From Emergomyces orientalis (lineage: Eukaryota; Ascomycota; Eurotiomycetes; Onygenales; Ajellomycetaceae), in the NCBI GenBank assembly GCA_002110485.1, contig MOWL01000089.1, positions 806,001-870,000 of the forward strand: a stretch of 64,000 bases of DNA. The letters are read 5' to 3'. Under the pieces are notes generated by a model, which did not search any database, was not told the DNA's origin, and worked only from the letters and a program-made list of their open reading frames with translations. Position numbers and translations under genes: made by a program. Of the stretch, positions 58,778-64,000 are shown piece by piece (within the stretch, counting starts at the first letter, position 1; every line of letters starts with the position of its first letter).

Positions 58778-60589
58778 TTTTGCCTGTCAGGAATAAAGTT
58801 GAACAACCGCCAGATCAATACCAAATTTTCTGGAAAGATCAGACAAAATAGATGCCTAAAATAAAGAGATATGGTTCTTGGATACACATTTAAGCATGCG
58901 TGAACAGTAGAGCTATATAACTTTTTCAAAGCTTGTCAATACGAGCAGAGCCATCTGCTAGCAAGCCATATGGCGTCACTGCTGAAAAACAAAGTGGGCC
59001 TGTCAAAAGGCTTAGCCAGTAAGCAACAGGATCGGACCCAGAGCCACTCGCGGACATCCACACTTTGCAGGGCTGGGGATGTTTGATCCCGCTTGACTCG
59101 AAAACTGAGAGCTGAGCCCCTGGCCCACAAGGGATGACCAGCAGATGTGATGGATGTCATTGAGGGTATACAGCAGGCGCTAAGCCCAAGCAGGCAGTCA
59201 GGTCGTGTTCGCGTCGGCCTTGGCATCTAGGCTTGGCATCCGATCATCATCCTCCCCCTGAATTTGGGGATGAAGGACCTTTTTGAACACCAATAGTGAT
59301 TTCGCCCGTTCCCTCGGTATCCGGTCCAGAGCATCTGTTGGATGCCTACAAGTAGTCAGTCAGCCTTACCGGTAACTTAGAAATGCACGCACACCCATCG
59401 TTCCTGAATCGTGATCGGGCTGGTTGCTTCAACTGGGTGGAACCTGAGGGATGTTTCGGCTTCCTTGATTCTTGATCCGAAGAACTGTGGGGATAAGTGA
59501 TATTTCTCCAAAACCCTGAGGATCATACGGGGTCCTGTCCCGCATTTATACGCAAGTCTAAGGCCCTTTCGATCTAACAAATTGACATGTCGAACCCTGC
59601 CGCAGACAAGGCGATCGGGTATCTCATGCCCTTTGAGAAAAGTGGCTCACAGTGATGAGTCGTGAAAGCGGATGGTACAGGGCGCTGGATTGGTACTCAT
59701 TTTGCTCGAAAACGCCAAGACATATATTCGGCAGGATCATCTGTCTCTCAATTTAACCTAAGCAGCTGAAGGAACGACAAGGATCGGTAGACTTCATTTG
59801 ACCGACCTCTTGTACCGGGCTCAGAAAGGAGCATCGGTTGAAGAAATCCAATCGTGAGATTAATTTTTTCAACTTGAATTTTGGCAGTCTGAGCAATTTG
59901 TTACATGCCAAGTCAAGCCATGATTAAAAAATAAAAAAGAGTCATGGTAGGCTACGCGTTAAGATTTTATAGTATCTGAGATTGGGGTGCTGAAAATCAG
60001 GCGGAACCCGGAACACCAAAAATCTCAGAAGGATGAATAAATCACATGCAGCTAGAGGACAACGTTTAGTTAGCGCATGCTGGCCATTGGAGTTTGATTA
60101 TTTGGAAGAGTCAACAAGGTTTGTTTGTTGCCAGCCTTGAAGGAAATTTTGTTGTTCCTCAGGCCAACAGTGTGCATCGTGAGATTGGCAATATCAAATT
60201 TCACCAATCATAAATCTCACAACGAGCCCCCAATAACTGACCACTCGGGGCACAGTTCTTGCCGAAAGAGGCTAAATATAGCTCACCACGTCCTAGCGTG
60301 ATCAACAAACTTACGATTGGAGCGGCTTGCTTCCAGGAACAACTAAAATGGAAACCATACGGCGCCTAAATATCAAGAATGCTTTAGCTACTGCCAAAAC
60401 GAAAATCGATGTGGCCACTCATAGGAGGTTTGTGGGGTTTCGTGTTATCAACGTGGTTGCTGCCCGGATTGATTTAAATCCCTGGGACAATGCCCGAACG
60501 TGGGCAGCCTAAAATTTCACTCTCTCTAGGCAGAAATTATCTGTCGCTGGTTTCTGCTTCTCAGTGCGGAGTGATTACTCGACGTCATC
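58778..60589. other. Intergenic region between transcription factor and membrane protein
   Basis: About 1.8 kb between divergent genes. Frames such as 58936-59226 (minus) and 60327-60512 (plus) have no recognisable domain. No tRNA or repeat was found. Both promoters must lie here. Confidence 0.45.
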
Positions 60590-61688
60590 ATGAGCCAGCG
60601 ACGACCAGAGGCCGTGGACACAAATTCAGGTCTACAAACCAACTACGCAGAGGATATGGTGGGCGGGAATGCCCAGTATATGCCCAATCCTCCTCAGGAC
60701 CGGGAATCGGTATTCCTTCAACCGAAGTGGGTGGATAATCAGGAATCCTTTCACGAAATTCATCCGAAACACCCTTCACCTTTTCGTTCTCACCGCCTGC
60801 GGATATTGGCCATCATGGCCATTGCTCTCGTGTGTGTGGGAATTGGAGTTGGTGTTGGCGTGGGCATTTCTTTTGGAACAAGAAAGGGAGATTCACGGGC
60901 GGAAGTGCCATCCTCCAGCACGTCACCGACGACTTCTCCCACTGCTTCGGCAATTCCTACTGGCCTAAACGTCCTTGCCGCTGTGCACGGCAATGCTATA
61001 GTTACACCAGCAGCGAAAGAACTTTTGGATGAAAAAGGCAATATCGCTTTCGACAGCCATCCGTTTCCGTTTAAAGATAATATGTATGTAATGTTTTTTC
61101 CCACCTCAAAAATCAAGGCATTCCCATTTCTTTCCTTTACCCGTGAAATGTAGCTAGCATTAGCTATTCTTCAAGGTAGAAACCCATCCTCCCGCAAATG
61201 CCCCTGTTGCACGGTTAAAACTGTAAAACCCCCCGTTGTCTAATTTCATGACATCCACCGTTAGGTTCGGTTATGTAAAATGCTTCTCCCTCCTCCACCA
61301 ATACGGCTCCAATGATGACGAAGACATGCGCATCTTCCATGCCTGCGAAGGGACAGGTTTCTACAAGCTTGAACCAGGTGCCATTGAGAAATCCAGGAAC
61401 ACCCAGCGGGTACCAGAACACGATTTGGAGCAGGATGGCTTTCGAATTTTCAGCATATTATGGGGCGCAAATGAACTGAGGGAAAGGGGCATACACGAAA
61501 AAGTGTTCAGGGCGGGATTGAACCGTGACAGGGTCACGTTTACTAATGAGTACTTTGGGAGGACGTCGGATCCAGGACCGAATAGAGGGATACCTGTTGG
61601 TGTGGTATTTTATAGGCCCGCGTCGGATCGGCCCATACGGATTCTCCATGCATTAGAAAATGGGACTATGGCTTTTGATTTTAGTTGA
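60590..61688 (+). CDS. Predicted single-pass membrane protein, unknown function
   Basis: I do not recognise this family. Two exons, join(60590..61083, 61265..61688), give 305 aa; the intron has a GTATGT donor and TTAG acceptor and joins an AT|G codon in frame. Residues 1-68 are hydrophilic and probably cytosolic. Residues about 69-94 form one transmembrane helix with a glycine zipper (VGIGVGVGVGISFG). A Ser/Thr/Pro linker follows (SSSTSPTTSPTASAIPTG), and the C-terminal 185 residues are probably outside the cell (type II). The outer domain has LAAVHGNAIVTPAAKELLDE and KCFSLLHQYGSNDDEDMRIF. The layout (short tail, Gly-rich helix, Ser/Thr linker, extracellular domain) resembles fungal lectin-like surface proteins, but no lectin repeat is visible. 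An alternative is that the intron is longer. Confidence 0.65.
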
Positions 61689-62300
61689 TACTATTTATTT
61701 TCCCTTGGAAGCATACGGCGTGAAGGGACGGAGGTTGCGGTTGTTCATTTGCATTCTTCTTATGTTTTCAATTGTCTTTTTCTAGATTTCGATGCCTTTG
61801 TATACAGATACCTTATGTTTTGGGGGTGTTTTGCGCGCATTTGTTATACCATCCTCGTGTAAATCTGCTCTTTGGGGTGAAAGTTAGAGAAATTCAAACG
61901 AACTAGGGGCTCATGGGGTTACGTCTCGCGTAAGGATACTTCCCAGGTGCATTGGTGTCAAATTTTCGAGCGCTCTCGAGAGGCAGACCACTCGTCATAA
62001 CAATTATCACATCTAAAAACTGCGCCCTGTTTGTCTGCTTTTTTTCCATATTATTATTTATGTTTACCTCCTCCCGATGGAGCCTGTAGTGGGAAATAAT
62101 ACATTTCAACCACACAACTACCTCCTACAAGTTTGATAATAATGGAGATCGCTTCAGGTCTTGCTGGTCCTACAAGCCTTACAATCGAGGTCGCCACGAT
62201 TACCACTCGTTATATACCAGGTGTCGAATCTTGCTCGTACACCTTAAATTCATCCAAATATGAGTGACGAAATCGGGGCCATCATAAAGAAACCGTACGA
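61689..62300. other. Intergenic region left of the NACHT/ANK relic
   Basis: About 600 bp; the left part is the 3' UTR of the membrane protein. A short frame at about 62140-62260 (MEIASGLAGPTSLTIEVATI) could be the eroded N-terminus of the following relic. Confidence 0.4.
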
Positions 62301-64000
62301 CATCGTTCCAGCAATCTCCTATTATTCACGGTCGTGACAAGCCTGACGATATACGGGTATACGTGAAATCCAAAATCAATGAGGGCGGCATTGAAGATCC
62401 CAACCTGATGGATGAGAGGCGAAAAAAAAACTTTTGAATAGAACCTCAAAATTATCTACAGGAATGTCAGGAGCAACTTGTTTACAGTAATATTCGAGAT
62501 CGGAGGTTAGGGTGGTATCAGGTGTATTGAAGTTTCATGTATTAAGTTAACTACACAGAGCAGAGTCCCACCCGCGTCATCCATGTAAAATACAGCTTCT
62601 ATTCCACGGATATAACCATATCTGGATTACCTTTTAGGGTTCGGGAATTAAAATCGAAGTGTGTGGAGGTAAATCTGATTTTGAATGTTACTGTACTGTT
62701 CAACATTATTTGCAAGACTTCTCCTCCCATCTGTTCCAGTTGCGCATTGCCCTGGAGGCGCACCCCAAATCAAAACGCAGAGCAAGTCTCTCACCAAGAC
62801 TTAGCCAGGGATTCGGCAGCACTGTGGAAAGTATTAAATCGCAACCACAGGCCTCTACAGCTCAGGCCAAGAAGATTATTATGTGGATTACCCCAGCAAG
62901 GCGATCCCTCCATGTTGACGATCTTATGTATGCCTTTGGCAACCGAAGGTATTGGTGCCAATGACCTCGACCGGGATAATTTTCCGTCACAAACCTCGTT
63001 CCTTAATAACTGTTTGGGGCCGGTAGTTGTTAACGAGGAAACATCAAAAGTTCGCCTGATCCATCATTCCCTACGTGAATATTTTGGTTCAGTAACTTAA
63101 AGGGCGAAGACCTGTTCCCCAAGGAACACGAACTGATAGTGCGAACATGCCTCATACACCCCCTATTCAAATCGACAAACAAACGCAGAAGCAAAATCAG
63201 TCCTCTTACTTAACAACCCGAGTAAAGTATAGAAGTCGAAATTTTCTTTATTTCAATACGCCGCATCCGATTGGGACTAACACACTCGGAAACCCTCCCA
63301 GCCCGGCGAACAAACGATAAAAACAGCAGAAAGATATCTATCATTAGATCTCCTTCCCAAGGGTTCCCCAAATCCTCAACAAGGAATTTGTCACTCCTAT
63401 CACCATCAACAAGCAAGATACTTCAGACCGCACATCCCTTTTATTAGCCACCGCTAAACGCTGGGCACCAGTTACACAGCTACTCTTTGAACGGGGCCGC
63501 AGACGTTAACTTGGCAGCAATACACACCGAGACGCGATTTATCATGCACTGTGGAAACTGGATCTGAAAAAAGTAGTTACCATTCTACTTTCTTACGGCC
63601 TTGAACTTGAATTCAAACAGGGTACCTTGCAATGAACACCGCTCGCGTTGGCAACGAACAACCGGCCGAAAGGTTGTTCTCAAGTTACTCTTCGCTTCGG
63701 CGCAGGCGCCAATGTTGACTGTAAGGATGTATCATGCGTTGAGCCACTCCCCCTTGCTGTACCGGGTGGATATGAAGATGTCGTGAAGTTACCGTTTAAA
63801 AAGGGGTCCGGAAATAGGATCAAGGACACGGCGTTCTTAGCTCCGCAGCTCCGCATCTCCATAACTAATGGACATAGAATTGCGCAGCTCCTATTCGACC
63901 AGGAATTCGAGTTTCGTCCTGGAGACCCAAACGACGCCGCATTTCTTTCCCTGGCCGGGAAAAGAGGGTTTGAGAATATTGTGCGGCTGTTCCTCCACTA
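62301..64000 (+). pseudogene. Degraded NACHT/ankyrin-repeat (NLR-like) gene, runs off the right edge
   Basis: Conserved pieces of fungal NACHT-ANK proteins occur in order but in several frames. They are: SPIIHGRDKPDDIRVYVKSK (about 62320); LFQLRIALEAHPKSK and GSTVESIKSQPQASTAQAKK with IIMWITPARRSLHVDDLMYA (about 62730-62935); DLDRDNFPSQTSFLNNCLGP then VVVNEETSKVRLIHHSLREY (about 62965-63080), the winged-helix end of the NACHT module; LFPKEHELIVRTCLIHPLFK (about 63110); and ankyrin-like units (TAKRWAPVTQLLFERG; LKKVVTILLSYGLELE; RFGAGANVDCKD; PGGYEDVVKL). Stops and frameshifts separate them, and the P-loop is not visible. In intact relatives such proteins act in nonself recognition or programmed cell death. 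The locus is cut at the window edge, so only the visible part can be judged a relic. Confidence 0.7.

Overview
This window is nuclear DNA from a filamentous ascomycete, most likely Eurotiomycetes and probably Onygenales. The placement is inferred from gene content, many 50-120 nt introns with GTAAGT/GTATGT donors, and a mix of compact housekeeping clusters with AT-rich intergenic stretches holding gene relics. There are no operons; every gene has its own promoter. I rebuilt exon structures by hand from GT/AG sites and reading-frame continuity. All joins given as exact coordinates keep frame; the sugar transporter joins are only partly mapped.

Layout. 2.7-5.1 kb: prephenate dehydrogenase TYR1 (-). 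5.6-6.4 kb: cytosolic ribosomal protein uS11 (+), with four TTAGGG/CCCTAA hexamers just upstream. 7.2-8.8 kb: splicing factor AAR2 (+). 9.2-10.1 kb: cytosolic ribosomal protein uS9 (-), divergent from mitochondrial ribosomal protein uL13m (+, 10.6-11.3 kb). 11.8-12.9 kb: urate oxidase (-). 15.5-19.9 kb: TORC2 subunit AVO3/Rictor (+). 21.2-22.9 kb: decayed LON-RING gene. 23.6-25.3 kb: PAF1 (-). 26.0-28.4 kb: ARP8 (-). 29.3-30.2 kb: ARL1 GTPase (+). 30.2-33.8 kb: mostly gene-free, with a BTB-protein relic.

33.8-38.3 kb holds the most unusual gene: a secreted killer-toxin-type chitinase (two LysM domains, chitin-binding type 1, GH18) continuous with a C-terminal PI-PLC-X-like phosphodiesterase module. 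A foldback MITE follows at about 38.7-39.1 kb. 41.1-43.5 kb: MFS sugar transporter (-), with an imperfect tandem repeat just upstream. 47.1-49.0 kb: small-subunit catalase (+). 50.9-56.8 kb: a DDX60-like Ski2-family DExH helicase of about 1900 aa (+). 57.3-58.8 kb: Zn2Cys6 transcription factor (-). 60.6-61.7 kb: an unrecognised single-pass membrane protein (+). From about 62.3 kb to the right edge: a frameshifted NACHT/ankyrin relic.

Functional themes. The left half is core biology: translation, splicing, transcription elongation, INO80 remodelling, TORC2, Golgi traffic. The right half is accessory: chitin/phospholipid attack or wall remodelling, sugar uptake, peroxide detoxification, a possible RNA-sensing helicase and NLR-type relics. 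Urate oxidase and catalase form a peroxide-producing and peroxide-removing pair, although they lie 34 kb apart.
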